Source: an uncultured Erysipelotrichales bacterium
GTDB lineage: Bacteria > Bacillota_I > Bacilli_A > Erysipelotrichales > Coprobacillaceae
Reading direction: 5' to 3'
Assembly: GCA_934754755.1 (NCBI GenBank)
Contig: CAKVJS010000025.1
Coordinates: 1-10,327 of the forward strand
Length of the DNA stretch: 10,327 nucleotides
Every line of letters starts with the position of its first letter. Position 1 is the stretch's first letter. Made by a program: the position numbers and the translations under genes. The notes below the pieces were generated by a model. The model ran no database searches, was not told where the DNA came from, and was given only the letters and a program-made list of their open reading frames with translations. Of the stretch, positions 1 to 6,828 are shown piece after piece.

Positions 1-227
1 GCTTGTCCAGAGTATCCTCCACCGTATACATTTACACTAACATCAAATTTATCTTTTGTATTTGTCAGTTCTAATGGTTGATTGACAATTACTAATAATA
101 TATCAGATGGTAAATATTCCTTAGCTGGTCTATTATTAATCGTAATGTTTCCAGTACCTGGTGTTAATATAACTCTAGCAACAGCTGATTTTCTACGTCC
201 AGTGCCTCTATATTGTACATTTGCCAT
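1..227 (-). CDS. rpsI: 30S ribosomal protein S9, 5' part (runs off the left edge)
   Basis: S9 is a small-subunit ribosomal protein; in the family the C-terminal tail reaches the P-site tRNA, but that part lies outside this window. About 75 N-terminal residues are visible. They begin [19 protein letters not shown] and contain the family's hallmark [12 protein letters not shown] near residues 8-19 and a [11 protein letters not shown] stretch at the cut edge. The start at 225-227 is preceded by AGGAGGAAGA (231-240). The TAG stop of rplM (239-241) abuts this ribosome binding site, leaving 11 bp between the genes, so the two are almost certainly co-transcribed and probably translationally coupled. 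The rplM-rpsI order is the usual bacterial one. Identity is secure; completeness cannot be judged. Confidence 0.96.
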   Translation of the reverse strand, partial: MANVQYRGTGRRKSAVARVILTPGTGNITINNRPAKEYLPSDILLVIVNQPLELTNTKDKFDVSVNVYGGGYSGQ

Positions 228-238
228 TGTTCTTCCTC

Positions 239-676
239 CTACCCTTTACATTCCATAACTTCTGGATTTTGTGCTGCATGTGGATGCTTACTTCCAGTAT
301 AAACATGTAATTTCATACCTTGTTTTCTACCTAATGTGTTATGTGGTAACATTCCCTTTACAGCTGCTTCAACAAATCCAGTTGGATTTTTTTCTTGGAA
401 TGTTCTAGCTGTCTTAACCTTTAAACCACCTAACCATCCAGAGTGATGATAATATTTAACGGTATCCAACTTTTTACCTGTCATAACTACTTTTTCAGCA
501 TTAATAATGATAACATAATCACCTGTATCCACATGTGGTGTATAGGTAGGTTTATGTTTACCTCTTAATACAGTTGCTACTGCGGAAGCTAAACGACCTA
601 AAGTTAGTCCTGTAGCGTCAATAACATACCATTTTCTTTCGATAGTGGCTTCTTTTGCCATTGTTGTTTGTCTCAT
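239..676 (-). CDS. rplM: 50S ribosomal protein L13
   Basis: L13 is an early-assembling large-subunit protein that binds 23S rRNA. The 145-residue product matches the usual Bacillota length. Recognisable blocks are [18 protein letters not shown] (about residues 15-32), [19 protein letters not shown] (37-55), [10 protein letters not shown] (77-86), [14 protein letters not shown] (106-119) and a C-terminal [10 protein letters not shown]. The start at 674-676 is supported by AAGGAG at 684-689 and by the MRQTTMA N-terminus typical of Bacillota L13. An in-frame ATG at 661 (Met6) lacks its own ribosome binding site. It is the first gene of a two-gene operon with rpsI and has a strong promoter and short leader immediately upstream. 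Nothing looks truncated or unusual. Confidence 0.98.
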   Translation of the reverse strand: MRQTTMAKEATIERKWYVIDATGLTLGRLASAVATVLRGKHKPTYTPHVDTGDYVIIINAEKVVMTGKKLDTVKYYHHSGWLGGLKVKTARTFQEKNPTGFVEAAVKGMLPHNTLGRKQGMKLHVYTGSKHPHAAQNPEVMECKG

Positions 677-722
677 CGTATTTCTCCTTATCCTTACCGG
701 GGACTTTAGAGTTCATATGAAC
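677..722 (-). promoter_or_regulatory. 5' leader of rplM with palindrome and possible SD-sequestering hairpin
   Basis: The predicted 5' UTR of about 46 nt opens with the perfect 12-base palindrome GTTCATATGAAC (722-711). Next comes a segment in which TCC (703-701) can pair with GGA (693-691) and CTC (711-709) with the GAG (686-684) of the Shine-Dalgarno. These pairings compete with the palindrome, which could form a switch. Short structured leaders before rplM are known in Bacillota (the L13 leader family), thought to mediate autoregulation by L13. Membership in that family is inferred from position and structure, not tested. Confidence 0.5.
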
Positions 723-728
723 ACTATA

Positions 729-757
729 ATTATAGGTATTACACCCTTCAATGTCAA
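729..757 (-). promoter_or_regulatory. Sigma-A promoter of rplM-rpsI
   Basis: On the minus strand, TTGACA (757-752) and TATAAT (734-729) are separated by exactly 17 bp. This is a perfect consensus housekeeping promoter, as expected for highly expressed ribosomal protein genes. Transcription should start near 722, just at the palindrome of the leader. Confidence 0.9.
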
Positions 758-802
758 CTAATTTTAATTCTTATCTATATATCAGCGTTTTCCACTCTTT
801 CT

Positions 803-1540
803 TTATATAAGAAATTGTAGAGTTGCATCCATAACCGTATTCATATCAGCTAATTTATCAAAGTTATGATCGCCATCTGGAATGGTTAAAAATTCTAAAT
901 CAGGTGTAAAAGAACGCAGATATTTTTTATGGATTGCATAGGGAACGGTAGTATCCTTTGTCCCATGAATGACTAATAATTTATTTTGATAGATACCTAA
1001 ATCCTTATATAAATTCCAGGAAATTATATCTTCTACAAAGTCCTCACTAATCTTAAATCCACCATGATCATATATACCTTTGGCAACCGATTGCCTTTCA
1101 TTTTGTAATTGGCGTAAGGTAGCAGGCAGACTATAGGCTGGTGCCCATAAACATAATCGCTGAATGATTTGTGGATAACGTTTGGCCACCTCACTTGCGA
1201 TAGCTCCACCCATAGAGTGACCTAACACATAAATTTCGGTTACCTCTGGCATCTCTAACACTTTTTCTAATTGTATAATCGCTTCTTTCAGCTCTTCACT
1301 AAATGTCATATTTTCAAAGCCTAAATCACTTTCGCCACTACCAAGAAAGTCCATTCGCAAACTTCCAATTCCTTGTTTTTCTAATTGTCGTGATATTTGA
1401 ACATACGAAAATTTAGTTCCTGTTTTCTGTCCAGTAAAACCATGAAATATTATACATACAGGGAAGGAATCCTTGTTAGGACGATGAAAATACCCCCGCA
1501 TAATACCTCTTGGTGTTTCTATTTCTATATGTTGTTGCAT
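803..1540 (-). CDS. Alpha/beta hydrolase, probable serine esterase
   Basis: This 245-residue single-domain alpha/beta-hydrolase probably acts as a cytoplasmic carboxylester hydrolase; no signal peptide is seen. The catalytic triad can be read directly: nucleophile Ser109 in GHSMGG (107-112), Asp196 in HGTKDTTVP, and His225 in DGDHNF. HGFTG at 33-37 is the oxyanion-hole motif, and RMDFLGSGESD (62-72) is typical of this fold. The overall pattern resembles the cinnamoyl/feruloyl esterase-like group of gut Firmicutes, but the natural substrate cannot be read from sequence. The start at 1538-1540 is preceded by AAAGGGGG, which overlaps the end of the 77-residue gene upstream (4 bp between stop and start), so translational coupling is likely. 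It is the last gene of the tcdA cluster. No clear terminator follows before the rplM promoter, so some read-through into rplM is possible. Confidence 0.88.
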   Translation of the reverse strand: MQQHIEIETPRGIMRGYFHRPNKDSFPVCIIFHGFTGQKTGTKFSYVQISRQLEKQGIGSLRMDFLGSGESDLGFENMTFSEELKEAIIQLEKVLEMPEVTEIYVLGHSMGGAIASEVAKRYPQIIQRLCLWAPAYSLPATLRQLQNERQSVAKGIYDHGGFKISEDFVEDIISWNLYKDLGIYQNKLLVIHGTKDTTVPYAIHKKYLRSFTPDLEFLTIPDGDHNFDKLADMNTVMDATLQFLI

Positions 1541-1544
1541 TCTT

Positions 1545-1778
1545 TTACCCCCTTTCTAGACACCTTTCAACACCACCCTTAGTTTGGTATTCTTTGGCTA
1601 AATATCGGATTGATTCCGTGTCAAAACCACCACCAATATATAAGGCTGTATCCATGATCTCTATTGTTATTTTTTCTATCTCCTCTTCGCTTAAAGAGAG
1701 TGTTATTTCTTCTTGAATAACCTTTTTACAACGTTCTATATCCTCCTTTGTTTTCTCTATTGCAACAATTCCCTCCAT
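1545..1778 (-). CDS. Small protein of unknown function, 77 residues
   Basis: I do not recognise this family. The product is soluble-looking, highly charged and predicted mostly helical, with an acidic, Glu/Ile-rich middle (LSLSEEEIEKITIEI, about 27-41), a glycine hinge GGGF (49-52), a basic/polar C-terminal third, and two cysteines (17 and 73). There is no membrane segment or signal peptide. It is very likely a real gene: the ATG at 1776-1778 has a good GGAGG site 7-8 bp upstream. It also lies only 14 bp behind tcdA and 4 bp ahead of the hydrolase, with both junctions placing a stop codon in or beside the next ribosome binding site. Position suggests co-expression with tcdA and the hydrolase, but gives no function. 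Confidence 0.75.
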   Translation of the reverse strand: MEGIVAIEKTKEDIERCKKVIQEEITLSLSEEEIEKITIEIMDTALYIGGGFDTESIRYLAKEYQTKGGVERCLERG

Positions 1779-1792
1779 ATAATAATCCTCCT

Positions 1793-2473
1793 TTATTTTT
1801 GTAATAATTCATCTATCACAAATTTTGCAATTTGTATACCTGCACTACTAGGAACAAAGCTAACACTTCCTGGTACACAACTATCGACCTTGATAGGTTT
1901 TTCATTGGAACAAATAACCTTGGTCTTTCGTATACCTTTATCCTTTAGTTCTTTTCTTATTTTCCTGGCAATCGGACACATTTTTGTTTTTTCAATATTG
2001 CCAATCGTAAAGCGAGTTGGATCCAATCGGTTCCCAGTTCCCATAGAGGAAATACAAGGAATCGATAGATGATGACAATTTTCTATAATAGCAATTTTAG
2101 CCGGAACGGTATCGATCGCATCAACTACATAATCACAATCACTAAACATATATTCCAATCCTTGATCCGGCAAATAAAACTGTTTATAACCTGTTATATG
2201 TACGTTTGGATTAATATCCTTACATCTATCAGTTGCAATATCTACCTTATACTTTCCTATCGTAGAGTGCAAGGCATACAATTGCCTATTAATATTACTA
2301 ATATCTACCCTATCGTTATCAATCACTACAAAATGGCCAACACCCATGCGACATAGTGCCTCCACAACATAACTTCCAACGCCACCTAAGCCAAATACTG
2401 CTACTTTCTTATTCGATAATCTTTCTATACTTTCCTCTTGTAATAATCGTATCGTTCTACTAAACTGTTCCAT
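1793..2473 (-). CDS. tcdA: tRNA threonylcarbamoyladenosine dehydratase (E1-like, TcdA/CsdL family)
   Basis: Members of this E1-like ThiF/MoeB superfamily branch use ATP to convert t6A at position 37 of ANN-decoding tRNAs to its cyclic form. The product has 226 residues, near the usual short Bacillota form. Visible features are an N-terminal FSRTIRLL segment, the nucleotide-binding GLGGVGS loop (28-34), the acidic end of the next strand (VVIDNDRVD, 49-57), the E1-type NINRQL motif (60-65), and DAIDTV (118-123). The CxxC zinc pairs of ThiF and MoeB are absent, which favours TcdA over a sulphur-carrier adenylyltransferase. The start at 2471-2473 has an AGGAG ribosome binding site. It heads a three-gene cluster with a small protein and a hydrolase. 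Its sulphur-relay partners (CsdA/CsdE) are not in the window. Confidence 0.88.
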   Translation of the reverse strand: MEQFSRTIRLLQEESIERLSNKKVAVFGLGGVGSYVVEALCRMGVGHFVVIDNDRVDISNINRQLYALHSTIGKYKVDIATDRCKDINPNVHITGYKQFYLPDQGLEYMFSDCDYVVDAIDTVPAKIAIIENCHHLSIPCISSMGTGNRLDPTRFTIGNIEKTKMCPIARKIRKELKDKGIRKTKVICSNEKPIKVDSCVPGSVSFVPSSAGIQIAKFVIDELLQK

Positions 2474-2498
2474 GATGCACTCCTCTTTAATTACCTCT

Positions 2499-2504
2499 AT
2501 TATA
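2499..2504 (-). promoter_or_regulatory. Candidate -10 box of the tcdA cluster promoter
   Basis: A perfect TATAAT (2504-2499, minus strand) lies 25 bp ahead of the tcdA start. The matching -35 region (TAGAAT at 17-bp spacing) is weak, with three of six consensus bases. The upstream terminators isolate this cluster from nrdI, so a promoter is needed about here. Confidence 0.45.
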
Positions 2505-2565
2505 TAAGAATTTATACTTTAATTCTAGTATCACTATTCATTATGGTACATCTATAGTCTTTTTA

Positions 2566-2597
2566 AAGCAAAAAAGAGAGTTATGGCTCTCTCTTTT
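2566..2597 (-). terminator. Second (distal) intrinsic terminator behind nrdI
   Basis: A 9-bp perfect stem pairs AAAAGAGAG (2572-2580) with CTCTCTTTT (2589-2597) around an 8-base loop. On the minus strand it is followed by TTTTTTG, the classic U-tract, so it works best leftward. On the plus strand the tail is poorer. It insulates the tcdA cluster from nrdI. Confidence 0.75.
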
Positions 2598-2653
2598 ACT
2601 TTCAGCGATTATTTCGTGCATCCATACTTTAGGATACTTATGTCCCCTATATA

Positions 2654-2684
2654 CAATAAAAGAGAGGTTTCTCCTCTCCTTTTT
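2654..2684 (-). terminator. Intrinsic terminator of nrdI
   Basis: On the minus strand, GAGAGG and CCTCTC form a 6-bp GC-rich stem with the loop AGAAA, followed by TTTTATT. It begins about 15 bp past the nrdI stop. A second, similar hairpin lies about 60 bp further along the same strand. Confidence 0.75.
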
Positions 2685-2693
2685 ATAAAAGAA

Positions 2694-3050
2694 TTATAAT
2701 GAACTTAAGATTTCTTTGATTTTAGCTAGGTCTTCTTCTGTTCCATCGTTTTCTACTTTGTATAAGCATTTAACATTATATTGTTCAGAAACAGCGTCAC
2801 CAGCTTTACAGAAAGCTTCTCCATATCCTGTATCACCACTTACTAATACACCACGAATTCCTTCGCTGTTGCTTGTTAGGAATCCTTCTACTTCTGCAGG
2901 GATGTCTCCGTATCCGTCTGTATATGTGAATAATATGTATTCACCGTCTACTGATTCATCTCCTGATTCTATTTTTATTGCATCATTAATTCCTACTTTT
3001 TCAATAATTGATTCTACATTTCCTGTTCTTGAAGCATATACTAATTTCAT
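2694..3050 (-). CDS. nrdI: NrdI, flavodoxin-like activator of class Ib ribonucleotide reductase
   Basis: NrdI is a small FMN protein that supplies the oxidant used to assemble the dimanganese-tyrosyl cofactor of NrdF in class Ib ribonucleotide reductase. The 118-residue product has the family's usual length and FMN-binding loops: SRTGNV (7-12, phosphate loop), TYTDGYG (42-48) and SGDTGYG (71-77), followed by FCKAGD (80-85), YNV (91-93) and the typical NDGTEED ending (101-107). General flavodoxins are longer and have different loops, so NrdI is preferred. The start at 3048-3050 has a GAGGAGG ribosome binding site. It is monocistronic here, with its own promoter and terminators; nrdE and nrdF are not adjacent, unlike the common nrdIEF operon. 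Confidence 0.88.
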   Translation of the reverse strand: MKLVYASRTGNVESIIEKVGINDAIKIESGDESVDGEYILFTYTDGYGDIPAEVEGFLTSNSEGIRGVLVSGDTGYGEAFCKAGDAVSEQYNVKCLYKVENDGTEEDLAKIKEILSSL

Positions 3051-3087
3051 GTTGAAACCTCCTCTATGTTATTTATTAACTACCTAT

Positions 3088-3116
3088 ACATTAGCATAGT
3101 GTAACTAAATAGTCAA
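3088..3116 (-). promoter_or_regulatory. Candidate nrdI promoter with extended -10
   Basis: On the minus strand, TTGACT (3116-3111) and TAATGT (3093-3088) are 17 bp apart, with TGC directly before the -10 as in extended -10 promoters. The -10 hexamer itself is weak. This accounts for separate expression of nrdI from the 220-bp region it shares with the divergent asd. Confidence 0.5.
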
Positions 3117-3259
3117 CGCTTATACATCCGAATTATAAAGCGCTACTATTTAACAAAAAATAATGCGATTCTGTGCATTTTCGTAATTCCATCCTTTTAT
3201 CTAATAGGCAACAATTATAAACTATCGCATATCTATTAGTATGCCCACTTATAACCAAA

Positions 3260-3265
3260 AGGAGG
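3260..3265 (+). promoter_or_regulatory. Ribosome binding site that fixes the asd start
   Basis: AGGAGG at 3260-3265 sits 5 bp before the ATG at 3271. An in-frame ATG at 3241 has no ribosome binding site and would add ten residues not found at the start of Asd proteins. The later start is therefore preferred. Confidence 0.85.
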
Positions 3266-3270
3266 AAAGT

Positions 3271-4305
3271 ATGAAAAAATATAATGTTGCCATAGTTGGT
3301 AGCACTGGTGCTGTCGGTATTGAAATTCTCCGCTGCCTCTTTGAATTCTCATTTCCCTTTCAAAACATAACACTGCTAGCATCAAAAAGAAGTGCTGGTA
3401 AACAAATCAGCTATCACAACCATACCTTTATTGTAGAGGAGTTAGTGCCTACTAGCTTTACAGATATTGATATCGCATTTTGGTCAGCTGGTGCCAAGGT
3501 ATCAGAAGCGTATATGCCGTATGCTTTGCAAGAGGGATGCATCAATATAGACAATACCAGCCATTTTCGCATGGATCCTAAGGTTCCTCTTATCGTACCA
3601 GAGGTAAATAAAGAATGTTTACGTGAACATAATGGCATTATTGCCAATCCGAATTGCACCACTATCCAAATGGTGAGTGCTTTGTATCCTTTGCATAAGG
3701 AATTTACCATAACTAAAATTATTGTATCTACCTATCAGGCTGTTTCCGGTGCCGGTCATGCTGGAATGACGGAATTATACAGCCAATCCAGAGAAATTCT
3801 AGATGGTAAAAAACCAACGGCTCGTATCCTACCTTGTGTTGGTGAAAAAAAACATTATCCAATTGCCTTTAACTGCATCCCACAAGTCGATCAATTTAAC
3901 AATGATAATGGATTTTCCAAAGAAGAAATGAAGATGATTCTAGAAACACAGAAAATTTTACAGGAAGAAATTTTAATTAACCCTACTTGCGTTCGAGTTC
4001 CCGTTGAGCGAGGCCATAGTGAAAGCATCTATATCGAAACCAAGCAACCCATTGACTTAGACACCGTATTTAGCCTATTAAAAGAGGCGCCTGGAATCGA
4101 TGTATACGATGATATTACCAATCAAATATATCCAATGGCAAGTACTTTTATTGGTGATCCACTCGTTCATATTGGCCGGATTCGCAAGGATATAAAAAAT
4201 GAGCACGCCTTAAGTATGTGGGTCGTTGCGGATCAATTAATGAAGGGCGCGGCTTATAATTCCATTGATATTGCTTTAACCATGATTGCCATGGGATTAC
4301 TATAA
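3271..4305 (+). CDS. asd: Aspartate-semialdehyde dehydrogenase
   Basis: The enzyme reduces aspartyl phosphate to aspartate semialdehyde with NADPH, the branch point to lysine/diaminopimelate, threonine, methionine and isoleucine. The 344-residue product starts directly with the Rossmann fold (YNVAIVGSTGAVGIE, 4-18). It contains ASKRSAGK (37-44), the nucleophile Cys129 in NPNCTT (126-131), TYQAVSGAG (154-162), catalytic His249 in VERGHS, and the closing HIGRIRKD (300-307). Length and motifs match the Gram-positive Asd class. The start follows the AGGAGG site at 3260. No convincing promoter is seen: there is a TATAAA at 3216-3221 but no good -35. It is the only plus-strand gene here and is monocistronic. 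The two-way hairpin at 4481-4508 is the first clear stop signal, about 175 bp downstream. A small minus-strand ORF overlaps its last 52 bp. Confidence 0.96.
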   Translation: MKKYNVAIVGSTGAVGIEILRCLFEFSFPFQNITLLASKRSAGKQISYHNHTFIVEELVPTSFTDIDIAFWSAGAKVSEAYMPYALQEGCINIDNTSHFRMDPKVPLIVPEVNKECLREHNGIIANPNCTTIQMVSALYPLHKEFTITKIIVSTYQAVSGAGHAGMTELYSQSREILDGKKPTARILPCVGEKKHYPIAFNCIPQVDQFNNDNGFSKEEMKMILETQKILQEEILINPTCVRVPVERGHSESIYIETKQPIDLDTVFSLLKEAPGIDVYDDITNQIYPMASTFIGDPLVHIGRIRKDIKNEHALSMWVVADQLMKGAAYNSIDIALTMIAMGLL

Positions 4306-4415
4306 TAGAGCTGATTAATACTTCCTTTTTTTGTATGAATCGATGCAAAGAATGCAATTAATAAAACAAAAATAATGATACTATACCGTAATAATTTCTT
4401 TTGTTTCTTATTCAT
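4254..4415 (-). CDS. Small single-pass membrane protein, 53 residues, antisense to asd 3' end (putative)
   Basis: I do not recognise a family. The ORF has a proper ribosome binding site (GAGGAG, 4427-4422) six bases ahead of the ATG at 4415-4413. The product has a strongly basic N-terminus (KKQKK, 3-7, with Arg10), a single hydrophobic helix (about residues 11-25: YSIIIFVLLIAFFAS), then a polar tail. This is the layout of a small inner-membrane protein with the N-terminus inside. Residues from about 37 onward are encoded antisense to the last 52 bp of asd, so this tail may not be under selection. The stop is TAA at 4256-4254. There is no clear promoter; TACTAT near 4447-4452 is a weak candidate -10. 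It could be a true small protein or the 5' remnant of a longer membrane gene truncated next to asd. Confidence 0.45.
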   Translation of the reverse strand: MNKKQKKLLRYSIIIFVLLIAFFASIHTKKGSINQLYYSNPMAIMVKAISMEL

Positions 4416-4480
4416 ATAGTTCTCCTCGTACCATGCCCGTAAATAGTATGCCTACTTTACCTTACACTATACGAATAAAT

Positions 4481-4508
4481 AAAAAATAGGGGACCTCCCT
4501 ATTTTTTT
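4481..4508. terminator. Bidirectional intrinsic terminator between asd and phoU
   Basis: An 11-bp perfect stem, AAAAAATAGGG (4481-4491) with CCCTATTTTTT (4497-4507), encloses a 5-base loop. It has U-tracts on both strands. It lies four bases past the phoU stop and so ends the pst-phoU transcript. On the plus strand it also stops transcripts coming from asd. Confidence 0.88.
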
Positions 4509-4512
4509 ATTA

Positions 4513-5172
4513 CTATAACAAACGATGATCATTAAATATTCCTGTTTGATTAAATTCAATCCATTCACATATATTCACAGCATGATCTCCAATTCTTTCG
4601 AAATATTTCGCAATCATTAGAAAATCAATACCTAAATCACTGTTATCTGGCGTTTCCCGAATAATGGTACTCACTTCATCTTTAACAATAACAAAGTAAG
4701 AATCCAACGTATCATCTTTTTCCTTAATTTTTGTTGCCTTATCGACATCGCCTTCGTTAAAGGCATCGATCGATTCCTTTACCATCGCCTTGGCTATGCT
4801 AGCCATATTCGGGATGTGTTCTACCATACGATACATAGAATCTCCATGCAAGGTTAATAAAATCTTAGCGATATCGGCACTTTGATCTCCTATTCTCTCT
4901 AAATCAGTAACGATCTTTAAAGCGGTCGTGACATTGCGTAAATCGGTGGCAATTGGCTGTTGTTTTAAAATTAAAGATAAGCATCTAGCTTCGATTTTTA
5001 ATTCCATTTCATTGATTTTTTTATCATTTAGAATAATGTTTTTAGCTAACTGTTTATCTTGTGTTTTAAAAGCAGTAATACATTCTTCAATAGCCATTGT
5101 TACACCATAACACATCGTATTTAAATCGGCTTGTAAAATAGCTAATTCTTTTCCAAACTTTGATCGTAACAT
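4513..5172 (-). CDS. phoU: Phosphate transport regulator PhoU
   Basis: PhoU is a cytoplasmic, mostly helical protein that links the Pst transporter to the phosphate two-component system and restrains phosphate uptake and signalling. The 219-residue product shows the duplicated three-helix-bundle architecture, with the metal-binding ERIGD motif in each half (92-96 and 192-196, the second continuing HAVNI). That matches family length and symmetry. The start at 5170-5172 is preceded by GAGGAGG. It is the last gene of the pst cluster, 29 bp after pstB, and is followed at once by a strong terminator. The partner sensor kinase and response regulator are not in the window. Confidence 0.96.
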   Translation of the reverse strand: MLRSKFGKELAILQADLNTMCYGVTMAIEECITAFKTQDKQLAKNIILNDKKINEMELKIEARCLSLILKQQPIATDLRNVTTALKIVTDLERIGDQSADIAKILLTLHGDSMYRMVEHIPNMASIAKAMVKESIDAFNEGDVDKATKIKEKDDTLDSYFVIVKDEVSTIIRETPDNSDLGIDFLMIAKYFERIGDHAVNICEWIEFNQTGIFNDHRLL

Positions 5173-5201
5173 AGGATCCTCCTCTCTTTTACATTTTTTC
5201 G

Positions 5202-5957
5202 TTATCCAAATCGACCCGTAATATAATCTTCTGTTCGTTGATCTTGGGGAATACTGAAAATATCCTTTGTTCTACCATACTCAATCACTTCTCCCACTAG
5301 AAAGAAAGCTGTGTAGTCCGCAATACGACTTGCTTGTTGCATATTATGCGTCACGATCGCAATCGTATAATCCTTCTTTAGGGTAATTAATAATTCTTCA
5401 ATTTTAGAAGTTGAAATAGGATCTAAAGCGCTCGTTGGTTCATCCAATAAAATAACCTCTGGTTCTACCGCCAATGCTCTAGCTATGCACAAACGCTGTT
5501 GTTGCCCACCAGACATACCGATAGCACTCGTGTGCAGTCGATTTTCTACTTCTTCATACAAAGCTGCCGATCGTAAACTTTTTTCAACAATTTTATCCAA
5601 TGTAGCTTTATCTTTAATCCCATGAATACGGGGACCATAAGCAACATTATCATAAATAGACATCGGGAAGGGATTCGGTTGTTGGAAAACCATACCGACT
5701 TTCTTTCTAAGCAAAGTTGTATCGACTTGGGGATTATAGATATTTTCTTGATCCAGGCATACTTCTCCTTCAATTCGAATATCCTGCACATAATCGTTCA
5801 TCCGATTAATCGTTTTTAGGAATGTTGATTTTCCGCAACCAGATGGTCCAATAAAGGCTGTAATTCGATTGGTTTTAATATCTAAATTAATGGATTTCAA
5901 AGCATGTTTTTTTCCATAATATAAATTTAAATTTCGTGCTTCAATTTTATTTTCCAT
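5202..5957 (-). CDS. pstB: Phosphate ABC transporter ATP-binding protein PstB
   Basis: This is the ATPase subunit that powers high-affinity phosphate import on the cytoplasmic face of PstC-PstA. The 251-residue product has every ABC motif intact: Walker [10 protein letters not shown] (37-45), the PstB-specific Q-loop region [18 protein letters not shown] (91-108), signature MSGGQQQR (148-155), Walker B VILLDEP (168-174), D-loop SALD (176-179) and switch His204 in VTHNMQQA. The long Q-loop motif separates PstB from other importer ATPases. Its ATG overlaps the pstA stop by one base (TAATG at 5959-5955), so translation is probably coupled to pstA. phoU follows 29 bp later. Confidence 0.98.
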   Translation of the reverse strand: MENKIEARNLNLYYGKKHALKSINLDIKTNRITAFIGPSGCGKSTFLKTINRMNDYVQDIRIEGEVCLDQENIYNPQVDTTLLRKKVGMVFQQPNPFPMSIYDNVAYGPRIHGIKDKATLDKIVEKSLRSAALYEEVENRLHTSAIGMSGGQQQRLCIARALAVEPEVILLDEPTSALDPISTSKIEELLITLKKDYTIAIVTHNMQQASRIADYTAFFLVGEVIEYGRTKDIFSIPQDQRTEDYITGRFG

Positions 5958-6826
5958 TACTGAACCCCCCTATTTACATCAAATATTTTACTTAGTTTTT
6001 TGGCGATAAAGTTAAGCAATAAAACAATAACAACTAACACTAAGGCGATGACAAACGCCTTTTCATAGTTCGCCTTAGACATTTCTAAATAGAGCTGAAT
6101 AGTTAAGGTTCCCCCACTATCGAAGATATGGTTGAATAGTCCTTTCGGTAATAATACCCCACTACCAGCAGTAAATAACAAGGCTGCTGATTCACTGACT
6201 ATCCTTCCCATCGCTAGTATAACTCCCGTTAGAATGCCTGGCAGTGAACTAGGAAGAAGAACTGTCCGAATCATATACCACTTGGTAGCCCCCATCCCGA
6301 GTGCTGCCTCTCGATAGCTCGTCGGTACAGTTTGCAACGCTACTTGCGTATTACGACTTATAATTGGTAACGTCATAATGGCTAATGTTAGTGCTCCGGT
6401 AATAATAGAAAAACCCAATCGACAAAAGGAACCAAAAAACAACATCCCAAACATCCCATAGATAATCGATGGAATCCCAGCTAACACTTCCGAAGTAAAG
6501 GAAATTAAAGCTACTACCTTCTTATTTGTTGCATATTCATTTAAATAAATAGCACCACCAATACCTAGCGGACAAACAATAAGCAAAGTAAATAGGATTA
6601 AATAAATCGTATTAATAATATTAGGTAAAATACCAACCGTATCTTTCAATATACTTGTTGTTTGGAATAAGTATCCCCAAGAAAAAGCCGGTAATCCTCG
6701 AAGAACAATATATCCAATAATAACAACAATTAACCCAACGGTGATCATACTTGATAAATAAATTAATCCTTGTAAGAACAGATCCATCTTACGTCTTTTT
6801 TTATGATACATATTTTCTGGATTCAT
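5957..6826 (-). CDS. pstA: Phosphate ABC transporter permease PstA
   Basis: PstA is one of the two membrane subunits of the phosphate channel. The 289-residue product has six likely transmembrane segments. The first (about 21-43) follows a basic N-terminus (KKRRK, 9-13). The cytoplasmic coupling (EAA) loop reads [21 protein letters not shown] in parts across 172-192, where PstB docks. [12 protein letters not shown] (212-223) is a typical PstA block, and [14 protein letters not shown] (114-127) is shared with PstC. The start at 6824-6826 has GAGAGG upstream, overlapping the end of pstC, with only 2 bp between stop and start. It overlaps pstB by one base. Confidence 0.96.
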   Translation of the reverse strand: MNPENMYHKKRRKMDLFLQGLIYLSSMITVGLIVVIIGYIVLRGLPAFSWGYLFQTTSILKDTVGILPNIINTIYLILFTLLIVCPLGIGGAIYLNEYATNKKVVALISFTSEVLAGIPSIIYGMFGMLFFGSFCRLGFSIITGALTLAIMTLPIISRNTQVALQTVPTSYREAALGMGATKWYMIRTVLLPSSLPGILTGVILAMGRIVSESAALLFTAGSGVLLPKGLFNHIFDSGGTLTIQLYLEMSKANYEKAFVIALVLVVIVLLLNFIAKKLSKIFDVNRGVQ

Positions 6827-6828
6827 CG

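Noticed and set aside
1713..2356. Plus-strand ORFs antisense to tcdA
   Set aside because: They have no supporting ribosome binding sites or recognisable motifs, and their Ile/Tyr/Cys-rich composition is what an antisense frame gives.
2481..2620. 26-codon minus-strand ORF (starting MHEIIAESKRES) through the distal terminator
   Set aside because: It runs through a strong intrinsic terminator and has no ribosome binding site ahead of its ATG.
2716..3099. 127-codon plus-strand ORF antisense to nrdI
   Set aside because: It lacks a ribosome binding site, has low-complexity Ser/Pro-rich composition typical of an antisense shadow, and nrdI explains the DNA fully.
3088..3107. TACA-N9-TGTA inverted repeat over the nrdI promoter as a possible NrdR box
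   Set aside because: The left half (ACACTAT) resembles an NrdR half-site but the right half does not, and there is no second box at the expected spacing.
3051..3270. Possible lysine riboswitch or T-box ahead of asd
   Set aside because: The region is shared with the nrdI promoter and shows no conserved T-box or lysine-riboswitch core and no terminator hairpin before the asd start.
4313..4341. GATTAATAC / GTATGAATC imperfect inverted repeat after asd, as a terminator
   Set aside because: It is a 9-bp AT-rich stem with one mismatch, the T-run is in the loop instead of after the stem, and no U-tract follows.
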